Origin: CAVWCW01 sp963753615 | GTDB lineage: Bacteria; Pseudomonadota; Gammaproteobacteria; Chromatiales; Chromatiaceae | Direction of reading: 5' to 3' | DNA length: 64,000 nucleotides | Assembly: GCA_963753615.1 (NCBI GenBank) | Contig: CAVWCW010000003.1 | Span: 62,001-126,000 of the forward strand | Shown here: positions 27,249-37,142 of the stretch, piece after piece | How positions within the stretch are numbered: position 1 is the stretch's first letter | How the letters are laid out: each line of letters begins with the position of its first letter | Program-made: the position numbers and the translations under genes | The notes under the pieces: model-generated | Told to the model about the DNA's origin: nothing | What the model saw: the letters and a program-made list of their open reading frames with translations, nothing else | Database searches by the model: none

Positions 27249-29627
27249 ATGCCAAGCCCCTCCAAGAAGACCGCTCGCAACAAGACCGGCGTGCGCAAGT
27301 CCCCGCGCCGCGGGGCTTCGCGGGGGCGGGCAAGGCCGGGTTCGGCTGCGCGCCTGCGGCGCGGAATCAGGCGCGTGCTCGGGCTGGCCGTGCTGTTTCT
27401 GCTGCTGGCCACGGTTCTCTATACTATTTGGCTCGATCAGCTCGTGCGCAGCAAGTTCGAGGGCAAGCGCTGGGCTTTGCCGGCAAGGGTCTACGCCCAG
27501 CCGCTGGAGCTGTTCGCCGGTGCCGAGATCGATCCGGAACGGATGCTGAGGGAACTAGAGCTCCTAGGCTATCGGCGCGCCAGCCACCCGGATCAACCCG
27601 GGGCCTATTCCTACTACCGCAACCGCTTATTGATCCGCAGCCGCAGCTTCGAATTCTGGGACGGTCCCGAGCCCGGCCGCTATCTGGAACTCAAGTTCGC
27701 CGGCGGTCGCCTGGCCGGCATCAAGCAGGCCGCGGATGGCCAAGGGGTTCCCCTGATGCGGCTGGAGCCGCCGCTGATCGGCAGCATCCACCCGGCTCAT
27801 CACGAAGACCGCATCCTGGTCCACCGTGACGATCTCCCCCCGGCCTTGGTGGCCAGCCTGCTGGCGGTGGAAGACCGCGAGTTCTATCAGCACCACGGGG
27901 TCAATCCCAAGTCTATTGCCCGAGCCGCCTGGGCCAATCTGCGGGCCGGCGGGGTGGTGCAGGGTGGCAGTACCCTGACCCAGCAGCTGGTCAAGAATTT
28001 CTACCTGACCCAGGAGCGAAGCCTCTGGCGCAAGCTGAACGAGGCCCTGATGGCGTTGCTGTTGGAGTGGCGCTACAGCAAGGAGGAGATCCTCGAGGCG
28101 TACGCCAACGAGATCTTCCTCGGCCAGGACGGAAAGCGAGCGATTCACGGCTTCGGCCTTGCCAGCCAGTTTTACTTCAACCGACCCCTCGGTGAACTGA
28201 AATTGCAGCACCATGCCCTGCTGGTGGCGATGGTGCGCGGCCCTTCGCAATACGAGCCTCGGCGCTATCCCGAACGGGCTCGGCAGCGGCGCAACCTGGT
28301 ACTTCGGCTGTTGCGCCAGCAAGGCGCGATCAGCCTCGAGCAAGAGGCACGGGCGGTCCAGGCGCCGCTCGGCGTCAGTGACAAGGGCCGGCTGCAGGCC
28401 GGCGGCTTTCCCGCTTTCCTGGATCTGGTGCGGCGCCAGCTGCACCGAGACTACCGGGCCGAGGACCTCAACTCCGAGGGCTTGCGTATCTTCACCACCC
28501 TGGATCCCTGGGCCCAGGAACAGGCCGAGCAGGCCTTGGCCAGTCAGCTCGCCACTTTGGAGCGACGCTATCCTAAACGCGCCAGCAAGCTGGAGGGCGC
28601 CAGCGTTTTGGTCAGCCCGGACGGCGGCGAAGTGCTGGCCTTGGTCGGGGGGCGCGATCCGGAATACGCTGGGTTCAACCGGGCCCTGGACGCGGTGCGA
28701 CCGATCGGCTCCCTGATTAAGCCAGTGGTCTATCTGGAGGCCCTGGCCAGGCCCCAGGATTACAATCTGCTGAGCGAGTTGCCGGACCAAGCTTTGCGGG
28801 TGCAGGGCCGAGACGGCAAGGTCTGGTCACCGGAGAACTATGACCGCAAGGAGCATGGTGCGGTTCGACTCTACCAGGCACTGGCCAATTCCTATAATCT
28901 GGCCACGGTGCGCCTAGGGATGCAGCTCGGGCTCCCGGAGATCGCTGAGGTACTGCGCCAACTGGGGGTGCAGCGCAGGGTGAACGCCTACCCGGCGATG
29001 CTTCTTGGCTCGGTCTCGCTGTCCCCGCTGGAGGTGGCTCAGCTCTATCAGGCCCTGGCGGCAGACGGCTTCCACGCCCCTTTGCGGGCAATTCGCGAGG
29101 TGATGGATGCCCAGGGCCGGCCGTTGCAGCGCTATCCCCTTAAAGTGGATCAGGTGGTAGCCGCCGGCCCCACCCATCTGCTTGGCTGGGCCCTGCAACA
29201 GGTGGTGGCGGAGGGTACCGCCAAGGGCCTGAGCAAGTTTCTCGACCCCGGGTTGCAGGTCGCCGGCAAGACCGGAACTACCAACGATCTGCGTGACAGC
29301 TGGTTTGCCGGCTTCACAGGCGATAAGGTGGCGGTGGTCTGGGTCGGGCGCGACGATAACCAGTCGGCTGGCCTGACCGGCTCCAGCGGGGCGCTCCAGG
29401 TATGGGGGGAGACCATGCGTCGTCTGCGCCCGCAGCCCCTGGCGCTGCTCCCACCGGACGGACTGGAATATCAGTGGATAGAGCCGGTCAGTGGATTGCT
29501 TGCCGACGCCGATTGCCCGGGCGCTCGCCGGATTCCGTTTATCCGCGGTTCCGCGCCCACCGCCTATGCCTCCTGCGTCAGTGCGGAGTCGGACAGCGAC
29601 AGTTTCTTTAGGAGATTTTTCAAATGA
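27249..29627 (+). CDS. mrcB: Penicillin-binding protein 1B (class A)
   Basis: Bifunctional peptidoglycan glycosyltransferase/transpeptidase, anchored in the inner membrane. ATG at 27249 gives a basic cytoplasmic tail (SKKTARNKTGVRKSPRRGAS), one membrane helix near residues 45-65 (LGLAVLFLLLATVLYTIWL) and a UB2H-like region. The GT51 domain has VEDREFYQHHGV and GGSTLTQQLVKNFYLTQ; the transpeptidase has RPIGSLIKP (SxxK), ANSYNLATV (SxN) and AGKTGTTND (KTG). At 792 residues it matches the PBP1B length. Its stop overlaps the next ATG (ATGA), so it is coupled to the lipoprotein. Confidence 0.96.
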   Translation: MPSPSKKTARNKTGVRKSPRRGASRGRARPGSAARLRRGIRRVLGLAVLFLLLATVLYTIWLDQLVRSKFEGKRWALPARVYAQPLELFAGAEIDPERMLRELELLGYRRASHPDQPGAYSYYRNRLLIRSRSFEFWDGPEPGRYLELKFAGGRLAGIKQAADGQGVPLMRLEPPLIGSIHPAHHEDRILVHRDDLPPALVASLLAVEDREFYQHHGVNPKSIARAAWANLRAGGVVQGGSTLTQQLVKNFYLTQERSLWRKLNEALMALLLEWRYSKEEILEAYANEIFLGQDGKRAIHGFGLASQFYFNRPLGELKLQHHALLVAMVRGPSQYEPRRYPERARQRRNLVLRLLRQQGAISLEQEARAVQAPLGVSDKGRLQAGGFPAFLDLVRRQLHRDYRAEDLNSEGLRIFTTLDPWAQEQAEQALASQLATLERRYPKRASKLEGASVLVSPDGGEVLALVGGRDPEYAGFNRALDAVRPIGSLIKPVVYLEALARPQDYNLLSELPDQALRVQGRDGKVWSPENYDRKEHGAVRLYQALANSYNLATVRLGMQLGLPEIAEVLRQLGVQRRVNAYPAMLLGSVSLSPLEVAQLYQALAADGFHAPLRAIREVMDAQGRPLQRYPLKVDQVVAAGPTHLLGWALQQVVAEGTAKGLSKFLDPGLQVAGKTGTTNDLRDSWFAGFTGDKVAVVWVGRDDNQSAGLTGSSGALQVWGETMRRLRPQPLALLPPDGLEYQWIEPVSGLLADADCPGARRIPFIRGSAPTAYASCVSAESDSDSFFRRFFK

Positions 29628-30310
29628 CCAACCGCTTGCGTTTTCTGTCGGCCCTCTTGCCGGTGTTCCTGCTCAATGCCTGTGCCGTGATAGACCGCCG
29701 CGAGGCTCCGGCACCGGTGGAAGACCGCGGTCGGGCTGCGGCTGCCCCGCGATCGCAACAACCGGCCGCCACCCCGGCCCCGGCGCCGATCGAGATGCCG
29801 TCGTCGGTTGCGACCAGCGGCGCCCGCGCCAGTGTGGGTGCCCCGCCGGCATCCGAGGTAGAGGCCGAGGGCGGCATCGCGGTGACACCCTACGAGCCTG
29901 CGGAGACGCTAGCCATGGTCACCCCCCCGCAGCCGAGCCTCAGCTCCCGGCCCAAGCCGCCGTCGCCGAGCCTCAAGCCTCAATACAGCCCGGCTGCCGA
30001 GGCGCTGGTAGAGGCCGCGGACCAGGCCCAGCGCGAGGGGGATCTGGACTATGCCGCAGTGGCGCTGGAGCGGGCGCTGCGCATAGAGCCGCGCAATCCC
30101 TGGCTTTGGAATCGCCTGGCCCGGGTGCGCCTGAGTCAGAGCCGTTATGCCGAGGCGGCCGACCTGGCCGCCAAGTCGACCGCCCTGGCCGGGGCCGACA
30201 GCGCCCTCAAGCGTGACAATTGGCAGCTCGTGGCGCAGTCCAAGCGGGCCCGAGGCGACGCAAGTGGGGCGAGCGCCGCGGACCGTCAGGCGGCCCAGCT
30301 GACGCCCTGA
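29624..30310 (+). CDS. TPR-repeat lipoprotein coupled to PBP1B
   Basis: 228 residues with a lipoprotein signal (RFLSALLPVFLLNACAV, lipobox LLNAC), so probably outer- or inner-membrane anchored. After a Pro/Ala-rich linker, residues 125-200 form two tetratricopeptide-like repeats (AAQREGDLDYAAVALERAL-like, then NPWLWNRLARVRLSQSRYAE). The start overlaps the mrcB stop by four bases, which suggests a role with peptidoglycan synthesis, for instance as a PBP1B partner like the LpoB family; this is inference, as LpoB itself is not a TPR protein. Its TGA overlaps the helicase ATG. Confidence 0.85.
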   Translation: MTNRLRFLSALLPVFLLNACAVIDRREAPAPVEDRGRAAAAPRSQQPAATPAPAPIEMPSSVATSGARASVGAPPASEVEAEGGIAVTPYEPAETLAMVTPPQPSLSSRPKPPSPSLKPQYSPAAEALVEAADQAQREGDLDYAAVALERALRIEPRNPWLWNRLARVRLSQSRYAEAADLAAKSTALAGADSALKRDNWQLVAQSKRARGDASGASAADRQAAQLTP

Positions 30311-32253
30311 TGAAAACGGACTCCGGTCGCCTGGAGGCCGGCGGCCTGGAGCGCATTCTCGGGCCCGAGGGATTGCTGGCACGGCGCATCGACGGCTTCA
30401 ACTTTCGACCTCAACAACTGGACATGGCCACCGAGGTGGCCGCAGTTATGGAAGAGGGCGGGGTGCTGGTGTCGGAGGCCGGTACCGGGACCGGAAAAAC
30501 CTTTGCCTACTTGGTTCCGGCCCTGTTGTCGGGGCGCAAAGTGATCATCTCGACCGGCACCAAGAACCTGCAGGACCAGCTCTACCATCGGGACTTGCCC
30601 CTGGTTCGCGAGACGCTCGACCTACCGGTGTCGGCGGCCCTGCTCAAGGGCCGCGCGAACTATCTGTGCCTGCATCGCCTCGAGCTGGCGGGGCAGAGTT
30701 CACAGGGCCGCACGCCTCGGCAGGAGGAGCAGCTCGTGCGGATCCGCCGTTGGGCCGGGGAGACCCGCAGCGGCGATATCGCGGAATTACCCCAGTTGCC
30801 GGAAGCAGCGCCGATCTGGCCTCAGGTTACCTCGACCAGCGACAATTGCCTGGGCCAGGAGTGCGGTTTCTACCAGGACTGCCACCTTTTGGAGGCGCGT
30901 CGCCGGGCCCAGGAGGCGGATCTCGTGGTGATCAACCACTATTTGCTGTGTGCCGATTTCGCCCTCAAGGACGAGGGCTTTGGCGAACTGCTGCCAGGTG
31001 CGGACTGCTTCGTGGTGGATGAAGCGCACCAGCTGCCCGCCATTGCCAGTGATTTTTTCGGTCTCTCGGTAGGCAGTCGCCAGTTGCTGGACCTGGCCCG
31101 CGACGCCGAGAACGAGTACCACCTTGAGGCCGGAGACCTGCCTGCGCTGCCTGAGCAGGTGCGCGTCTACGACAAAGCGGTGCGCGATCTGCAGCTGGCC
31201 TTGGGCACAGAGGCTCGCCGCGGCTCCTGGCGCGAGCTGGCGGCACTCGGCCCAGTGCAGGGGGCCCTGGACACCCTGCGCGAGCAGCTGGCGGAGCTCG
31301 CGCGCCTGCTGGAGGGCCTGGCCGGTCGGGGCAAGGGTCTGGCCGGTTGCCTGGACCGCTGCGCCGCTTTGGCGGAGGGGCTGAGCCAGCTGTGCGAGCG
31401 CGAATCCACCGAGGAGATTCGCTGGTACGAGACCCAGGCCCGCAGCTTCCGGCTCAACTGTACGCCGCTGGAAATCGACCAGGTGTTTCAGGCACAAATG
31501 CAACGTCACCCTGGGGCCTGGGTGTTTACCTCCGCCACCTTGGCGGTGGGGGAGGGGTTCGACCATTTCTGCGGCCAGCTGGGACTCTCCGATGCCGCCA
31601 CCCACCGCTGGGACAGCCCCTTCGATTATCCGAACCAAGCCTTGTGGTTCGTGCCTCGCGGGCTGCCGGATCCAGGCAGTTCGGCATATACCCTGGCGGT
31701 TTGCTCTCTTGCCGAGCAGGTCCTGGCCGTCAGCCGCGGGCGCGCCTTTCTGCTGTTCACCAGTCACCGAGCGCTGCAGACCGCCGCAGGCTACCTCAAG
31801 GGCCGTATTGCCTATCCCATGCTGGTGCAGGGTGAGGCCCCGCGCTCGGAATTGCTGGTGCGGTTTCGTGAGCTGGGCAACGCGGTATTGCTGGGCACCA
31901 GCAGCTTCTGGGAGGGGGTGGACGTGCGGGGCGAGGCTTTGTCCTGCGTGATCATCGACAAGTTGCCCTTCGCGTCGCCGGGCGACCCGGTGCTGCAGGC
32001 TCGCATCGACGCCTTGCGCGCCCGCGGCGGGAATCCGTTCTGGGAGTATCAGCTGCCGCAGGCCGTGATCGCACTGAAGCAGGGGGCTGGGCGCCTGATC
32101 CGCGACGTCAACGACCGCGGGGTCCTGGTGGTATGTGACCCGCGCATGTTGGCGCGCTCCTACGGTCGGGTGTTCCTGTCCAGCCTACCGGCCATGGCGC
32201 GCTCTCGGGAGTTCGAAGACGTGCGGCGCTTCTTCGCCGCCGCCGAGCATTGA
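30310..32253 (+). CDS. yoaA: DinG/YoaA-type Fe-S DNA helicase
   Basis: XPD-family 5'-3' helicase involved in repair and replication of damaged forks. The 647-residue protein has Walker A in EAGTGTGKTFAYLVPALL and VVDEAHQLPAI as the DEAH box. A cluster of cysteines (NYLCLHRLE, NCLGQECGFYQDC) serves as iron-sulphur ligands. Helicase motifs IV-VI follow (GRAFLLFTSHRALQ, GTSSFWEGVDVRGEAL, KQGAGRLIRDVNDRG). ATG at 30310 overlaps the lipoprotein stop (TGATG). The name YoaA is chosen over DinG for the length and the CxxC spacing; either is possible. Confidence 0.9.
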   Translation: MKTDSGRLEAGGLERILGPEGLLARRIDGFNFRPQQLDMATEVAAVMEEGGVLVSEAGTGTGKTFAYLVPALLSGRKVIISTGTKNLQDQLYHRDLPLVRETLDLPVSAALLKGRANYLCLHRLELAGQSSQGRTPRQEEQLVRIRRWAGETRSGDIAELPQLPEAAPIWPQVTSTSDNCLGQECGFYQDCHLLEARRRAQEADLVVINHYLLCADFALKDEGFGELLPGADCFVVDEAHQLPAIASDFFGLSVGSRQLLDLARDAENEYHLEAGDLPALPEQVRVYDKAVRDLQLALGTEARRGSWRELAALGPVQGALDTLREQLAELARLLEGLAGRGKGLAGCLDRCAALAEGLSQLCERESTEEIRWYETQARSFRLNCTPLEIDQVFQAQMQRHPGAWVFTSATLAVGEGFDHFCGQLGLSDAATHRWDSPFDYPNQALWFVPRGLPDPGSSAYTLAVCSLAEQVLAVSRGRAFLLFTSHRALQTAAGYLKGRIAYPMLVQGEAPRSELLVRFRELGNAVLLGTSSFWEGVDVRGEALSCVIIDKLPFASPGDPVLQARIDALRARGGNPFWEYQLPQAVIALKQGAGRLIRDVNDRGVLVVCDPRMLARSYGRVFLSSLPAMARSREFEDVRRFFAAAEH

Positions 32254-32270
32254 GCCGCGCCTGCGGTCGG

Positions 32271-32543
32271 TTACTTGAGCTGCTGCAGAGCGGCCAGGTT
32301 CTTGCGATAAACGCCGGCTACCTGGTCTATGGCCTTGTGTTCGAGCCGGCCCTCGTTGCCCACTGCGAGGTAGGTGGCGTAGAGCCCGGAAGCGAGCATC
32401 AGGGCGGCGTTCACCGATGGCGGAGCCTGCCCCTCGTCCTTCATCTGGTTGGCCAAGTCGATAAAGCGTGTGATCATCTGCTGATACTGGGCGAAGTCTT
32501 GGTTGGTGTCCTGGATCTCGGGCGTCTTCGGGGCTTCGGGCAC
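32271..32543 (-). CDS. DUF3144-like small protein
   Basis: GTG start at 32543 is preceded by AGGAG eight bases upstream, giving 90 residues starting VPEAPKTPEIQDTNQDFAQY. QMITRFIDLANQM and NAALMLASGLYATYLAVGNEG look like the helical DUF3144 family of gammaproteobacteria; the match is from memory and moderate. It is a soluble all-helical protein of unknown function. Longer in-frame starts upstream extend into text that looks non-coding. Convergent with the helicase gene, 17 bases apart. Confidence 0.65.
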   Translation of the reverse strand: MPEAPKTPEIQDTNQDFAQYQQMITRFIDLANQMKDEGQAPPSVNAALMLASGLYATYLAVGNEGRLEHKAIDQVAGVYRKNLAALQQLK

Positions 32544-32866
32544 GGGCTTCACTCCTGTAAAAAGGATCGACAATTCAGATGCATGCAGGGCCGCATCATA
32601 CCGGGTGCCAAGGCCTATCGCTAGTCTGAGGCGAGAGCGGTTGGCGCAGGACAGGGCGCGATCCCGGTGCGGCGTTGCGTCCACCTAACGAAGGTGTTTG
32701 GTCTCATTCCCTGCGCTGCGCCCAGGTTGGCGGGGGGGCTTTTATCGGCGTCGACGATCACCCGAGTGTTCGGCGCGGGCGCCCGCCCGCAGTGCATCGA
32801 ATTGCTCCTTCGGCCCGATTCTCTATAATGCTCGGCCAACCGAATTGGAATGACCAAGGCTGTGGT
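32544..32866. other. Intergenic region ahead of the phosphatase gene
   Basis: About 320 bases with no supported gene, repeat copy or clear terminator. It must hold the divergent promoters of the DUF3144-like and phosphatase genes, but no hexamers stand out. Confidence 0.4.
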
Positions 32867-33347
32867 ATGGAAAAGGTAAGTATCTTATTCGTGTGCATGG
32901 GCAATATCTGTCGTTCCCCCACCGCCCACGGAGTGTTCCGAAAGCTGGTGGAGAGCGAGGGCCTGGCGGGCCGGATTCATATCGACTCGGCCGGCACCCA
33001 CGCCTACCATGTCGGCGAGCAGCCGGACCGCCGGGCGCAAGACGACCGCCCGCCGGCGTGGGATCGATCTCAGCGACCTGCGGGCGCGTCAGGCGCGGAT
33101 AGTCGATTTCGAGCGCTTCGACTATGTTTTGGCGATGGACCGCGACAACCAGCAAATGCTAGAGCGGCTCTGCCCGCAAGGGCAGCGGGAGAAGTTGCGC
33201 CTGTTTCTCGAGTTCGCCCCTGAACTGGGGCTCGATGAAGTACCCGACCCCTACTATGGCGGATCGCGCGGATTCGAGCAGGTATTCGATATGGTAGAGG
33301 CTGCTGCCCAAGGGTTGCTGGCAGATATCCGCGCCAGCCGGCTTTAA
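32867..33347 (+). CDS. Low-molecular-weight protein-tyrosine phosphatase (one +1 frameshift as written)
   Basis: Dephosphorylates phosphotyrosine on small targets. The P-loop CX5R is complete (VCMGNICRSP, C10 to R16) and the general-acid region is EVPDPYYGGS. The frame breaks after GEQPDRRAQ: one extra G near 33041 takes it out of the sequence TTARRRGIDLSDLRARQ. The following reading continues VDFERFDYVLAMDRDN to the TAA-equivalent stop at 33347. Without the extra base the product is 159 residues, normal for the family. Immediately followed by a family A repeat and convergent rne. Confidence 0.88.
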
Positions 33348-33420
33348 GCTGGGCCGACCCCCGCCCAGCGTCTGGGGCCGGCTCTTTTCCGCTGCGCGGA
33401 GCCGCATCTCCTCGGCCCGG

Positions 33421-33662
33421 ATACTTCGTTGGTCCGCCTGGCGGCTGCGCACAAGCGACCGGAAATTCGAGACCTTGAATAGGACTCGGGAGGCGTCTGC
33501 AGCGAAACACCCTGTATCACGCCGCCTGGTTATCGCACCCCTGGTTCCCGCACGCCTGGCCTTGCTCTTCACGCAACCGGCAGCTTCGGCTATCGATTTC
33601 GCTCCAGAACGGCGCCCAGCCGCACAGGCCCTGCGCCAGGGAAGCGATACCCGGTGAAATAT
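33421..33662 (+). repeat. Dispersed repeat family A, copy 2 (near full length)
   Basis: About 242 bases closely matching 40104-40349: GCGGCTGCGCACAAGCGAC, GAAATTCGAGACCTTGAA, the block GTCTGCAGCGAAACACC, then CGCCTGGTTATCGCACCCC, the stretch TATCGATTTCGCTCCAGA and a right end CCGGTGAAATATCCGGGTTA. The left end is a degraded version of ATATTTCACC. Fills most of the 320-base gap between convergent phosphatase and rne genes. Bases 33348-33420 hold nothing else recognisable. Confidence 0.85.
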
Positions 33663-33667
33663 CCGGG

Positions 33668-36640
33668 TTAGTCGGTACCGGTTTCGCTGGGCGGAGGCGC
33701 CGGCTTGTTCTCTGACGCGGGCTCGACGTCCGCCGCCGGTTTGCGCTCCGTCCGGGGTTTGGCTTCTCGCGTCTCGGGCTTCTCGGCGGTCTTCTTGGGC
33801 GCTGTCTTGGCCTGCTCCTTGGCTCCGTCGTCAACGGTATCCGCTGCCCGCTTGGGCTTGCGGGTGCGCCGAACCGCCTTCTTGACCGTTCTCGCGGGCC
33901 GCCGGCGCGCGGGCTTGTCCGCATCAGCCTCCGCTTGCGCCGGGGTCGCCGGTTTCTCCTTGGGTGCGGTGACTTTTGGTTCCTCCGCTTTGTCCGTCCG
34001 GGGCTCGACCGTCGGTTCGGAGGCTGCTGCCGTTGGAACTGCCGCTGCCGACGGTCGTGGTGGCGCGCTCCGCGCCGGCTTGGCCTCCGCCGGCGGGTTC
34101 TCGGTTGCTTTTGTGGGGGCGGGGCTACCTGATCCGGCCGTCTCCGGCTTAACCTCGGCCAAAGGCTGAGCGGGCGGTTGCGGGCGCTTGGGGTTGTCCC
34201 CCGCCGGCTTATCCGGCGCGGAGGTCACTTGTTGAGCAATGGGAGCCGGGGTTTCCGGAGGTTGTTTCGGCTCCGCAGGGGGGTGGGCCGGTTTGGCGCC
34301 GGCGCTACTTTCTGGTTCGGCCTTGGCCCCGCCGCTGGCGGATGGTTTGGGCGCAAGCTGGTGGTCGCCGGCCACTGGGGTCGACTCCTGAACCGCCTCT
34401 GGGCGCCGGGCAGCGGTCTCTGCTGGGTGATCTTCGGTCGCGCGTTCTGCGTTAAGCTTGACCTCGTTTTTTCGCTGGGGCTGGGCGGGCTGCTCCTGGC
34501 TCGCCTTGGCTCCGCTCTCGGTAGCGGACCCTGAGATCTGGGCAGCGTTGTCCCGCCCCTGGCCACGGGAGCCGCCGCGCCTGCGGCGACCGCCACGGCG
34601 CCCCCGCCGGCTAGAGGCGGTCTTGGCTTCTCCGCCCTTGTCGTCTCTCTCGCCCGCCTCGGGGCCGCTCTCGCCCCTGGTTTCGGGCGGCATCTCTTGT
34701 GTCGGCTTCGGCTCGGGCTTGGCCCGGGTCTCGGCTCCCGTACCGCCGCGCCTTACCCTGCTGCGAGTGTCGCCGCCACGCCGGTTGTCACTGCCGCCCC
34801 GTGACTGGGCCTCGCCGCTGGTCTTGCGCCCGCTGCGGGAGCGGCGCTGCACTTCGTCGCGGCTCTGCCTGGCCGGTTTCGCCGGGGTTTCCTCTACGGT
34901 TTCCTGGGGCGCTTCCCCGCGGCTGGAGAACAGGTTGATCCAGATCCGCCGGAGCAGGCCACCCTGGCGCGCTGCCGAAGCCGAGTTCGCCTCGGTCTCG
35001 TCGCCATTGCTCGGTTGGGCTTGGGGGGCGGGTGCCGACTGAGCGATCCGGCGCACGGCCGGCTGCTCCGCGGCAGGGCGTTCGGGGCGGGCAAAATCCG
35101 GTGTCACCGCCTCCGGCTCGCCGACGATCTGATAACTGGGCCGGTCGTCGGCGCCCTTGGGCACGTCCTGCACCCTTAGCCGTTCGATGCTGTAGTTGGG
35201 GGTTTCAAGGTGGGGATTGGGGATCAGCATCACCTCGACCTGCTGACGGCGTTGGACGGCATGAATCGATTCGCGCTTCTCGTTCAAAAGGAAGGTCGCT
35301 ACCTCCACCGGCAGCTGAGCGACAATGCGGCCCGTGTTCTCCTTCATGGCCTCTTCTTCAACGATGCGCAGCACCGAAAGGGCCAAGGATTCGACCCCGC
35401 GGATAAAGCCATGGCCCTGGCAGCGCGGGCAGGTGTGCAGGCTGGATTCGCCAAGGGACGGACGCAGGCGCTGGCGCGACATTTCGAGCAGGCCGAAGCG
35501 TGAGATGCGCCCGACCTGCACGCGAGCCCGGTCCATCTTCATCGCGTCTTTCAGGCGGTTCTCCACCTCGCGCTGATTGCGCGCCGGAGTCATGTCGATA
35601 AAGTCGATGACGAATAGGCCGCCGAGGTCGCGTAACCGCAACTGGCGGGCGATTTCGTCGGCCGCCTCCAAATTGGTGTTGAGGGCGGTCTCTTCGATGT
35701 CGCTGCCCTTGGTTGCCCGAGCCGAGTTGATGTCGACAGAGGTCAGGGCCTCAGTGTGGTCGATAACGATGGCCCCCCCCGACGGCAGGCGCACCTCACG
35801 CCGAAACGCCGATTCGATCTGACTCTCGATCTGGTAACGGGTAAACAGCGGCACCTCGTCCTGGTATAGGCGGATACGGGTGAGGTAATGGGGCATCACT
35901 TGGCCGATAAATTCCTTGGCCTCCGCATGCACTTCCGGGTGGTCTATGACGATCTCGCCGATGTCGCGGCGCAGGTAGTCGCGGATCGAGCGGATAATTA
36001 CGTTGCTTTCCTGGTAGATCAGGAACGGCGCAGATCGCTCCTCGGCGGAAGTCTCGATGGCGCTCCAGAGGTGGATCAGGTAATCCAGATCCCACTGCAA
36101 CTCTTCGGCACTCTTGCCGACCCCGGCGGTGCGCACGATGAGTCCCATACCGTCGGGGATTTCCAGGCTGCTCATAGCCTCGCGCAGGTCGCTGCGCTCT
36201 TGCCCCTCAATGCGCCGCGATACCCCGCCCGCGCGCGGGTTGTTGGGCATCAGCACCAGGTAGCGCCCAGCCAGAGAGATGAAGGTGGTCAGCGCGGCGC
36301 CCTTGTTTCCGCGCTCCTCTTTCTCGATCTGCACCACCACTTCCTGGCCTTCACGGATCGCCTCCTTGATCTCGATCCGTCCGCCTTGCTTCTGGGACGC
36401 CTCGGAGAAGTAGCTGCGGGAGATCTCCTTGAGCGGCAAAAAGCCATGCCGTTCAGCTCCGTATTCGACAAAGGCGGCCTCCAGACTCGGCTCGACCCGG
36501 GTGATCTTGCCCTTGTAAATATTCGCCTTTTTCTGTTCGCGGCCGGGACTTTCTATGTCGAGATTGAATAGTTTCTGGCCATCGACGATGGCCACCCGCA
36601 ACTCCTCTGGCTGAGTTGCGTTGATCAGCATTCTTTTCAT
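33668..36640 (-). CDS. rne: Ribonuclease E
   Basis: Endoribonuclease and degradosome scaffold. Of 990 residues, the catalytic half has the S1 domain (NIYKGKITRVEPSLEAAFVE), the 5'-sensor/RNase H-like region and the DNase I-like motif TSVDINSARATKG. LFVIDFIDMTPARNQREVE and the zinc link CPRCQGHG near 405 complete it. The C-terminal half from about residue 545 is disordered and rich in Arg, Pro, Ala, Glu and Lys, with short blocks such as RRGRRGGRRRRGGSRG, an RNA-binding/scaffold tail as expected. The stop TAA lies in the end of a family A repeat. Divergent from rluC with a 502-base leader, as in E. coli. Confidence 0.97.
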   Translation of the reverse strand: MKRMLINATQPEELRVAIVDGQKLFNLDIESPGREQKKANIYKGKITRVEPSLEAAFVEYGAERHGFLPLKEISRSYFSEASQKQGGRIEIKEAIREGQEVVVQIEKEERGNKGAALTTFISLAGRYLVLMPNNPRAGGVSRRIEGQERSDLREAMSSLEIPDGMGLIVRTAGVGKSAEELQWDLDYLIHLWSAIETSAEERSAPFLIYQESNVIIRSIRDYLRRDIGEIVIDHPEVHAEAKEFIGQVMPHYLTRIRLYQDEVPLFTRYQIESQIESAFRREVRLPSGGAIVIDHTEALTSVDINSARATKGSDIEETALNTNLEAADEIARQLRLRDLGGLFVIDFIDMTPARNQREVENRLKDAMKMDRARVQVGRISRFGLLEMSRQRLRPSLGESSLHTCPRCQGHGFIRGVESLALSVLRIVEEEAMKENTGRIVAQLPVEVATFLLNEKRESIHAVQRRQQVEVMLIPNPHLETPNYSIERLRVQDVPKGADDRPSYQIVGEPEAVTPDFARPERPAAEQPAVRRIAQSAPAPQAQPSNGDETEANSASAARQGGLLRRIWINLFSSRGEAPQETVEETPAKPARQSRDEVQRRSRSGRKTSGEAQSRGGSDNRRGGDTRSRVRRGGTGAETRAKPEPKPTQEMPPETRGESGPEAGERDDKGGEAKTASSRRGRRGGRRRRGGSRGQGRDNAAQISGSATESGAKASQEQPAQPQRKNEVKLNAERATEDHPAETAARRPEAVQESTPVAGDHQLAPKPSASGGAKAEPESSAGAKPAHPPAEPKQPPETPAPIAQQVTSAPDKPAGDNPKRPQPPAQPLAEVKPETAGSGSPAPTKATENPPAEAKPARSAPPRPSAAAVPTAAASEPTVEPRTDKAEEPKVTAPKEKPATPAQAEADADKPARRRPARTVKKAVRRTRKPKRAADTVDDGAKEQAKTAPKKTAEKPETREAKPRTERKPAADVEPASENKPAPPPSETGTD

Positions 36641-37142
36641 TTGTGATCTCGCAGCGCAGCGCGGGGCGCGGGGCCCGGGGTTCCCGGAAGCTGCCGGAAT
36701 ACCTTGCCCGAGGGTGCCGCAACGGGATCGAATTCGCTACCGCAGCGCGACGGCCGCGCTGCGGTGGCTTGATCCAGTTGTCGGCAGGGTCTCGGCGCCG
36801 TCGGGTGCTGTTCTGACAGTCCACCCTGGTCCGCAGACCCTGCTGCGCAAAAAATTTATATTCAACCGCCAATGGCGGTCCCATTATCCTGTGCCGCCGG
36901 CGCCCAGTTTCGACACATGCCTCGGGGTTTGGCGTCGAGACCGGAAAATGACGAGCTGCGCTGACCGGCGCCACCGCACCTGCCGCCAAGCGCCCGCCCT
37001 ACGCAGACCGCAGGGCGGCTAGAATTCGATAACTCTTGGCCGGCGCCCGGCGCAGTCGCCTGCGAAGCTTCGGCCAAGCTTGCGAATTTACCATTGTTTC
37101 TCAATCACTTCAAACGCATTGAAAACTGATAACATAGCGCCG
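36641..37142. promoter_or_regulatory. Divergent rne-rluC promoter and leader region
   Basis: Roughly 500 bases without a gene. In other gammaproteobacteria the rne mRNA has a long structured leader through which RNase E controls its own level; the same arrangement is likely here. One clear small hairpin is ACCGCC-AAT-GGCGGT at 36865-36879. Promoter hexamers were not assigned; AT-rich sequence near 37080-37140 is the likely rluC promoter zone. Confidence 0.45.

Noticed and set aside
32544..32684. Longer N-terminus for the DUF3144-like gene
   Set aside because: The extra residues look non-coding, and AGGAG is placed for the GTG at 32543.
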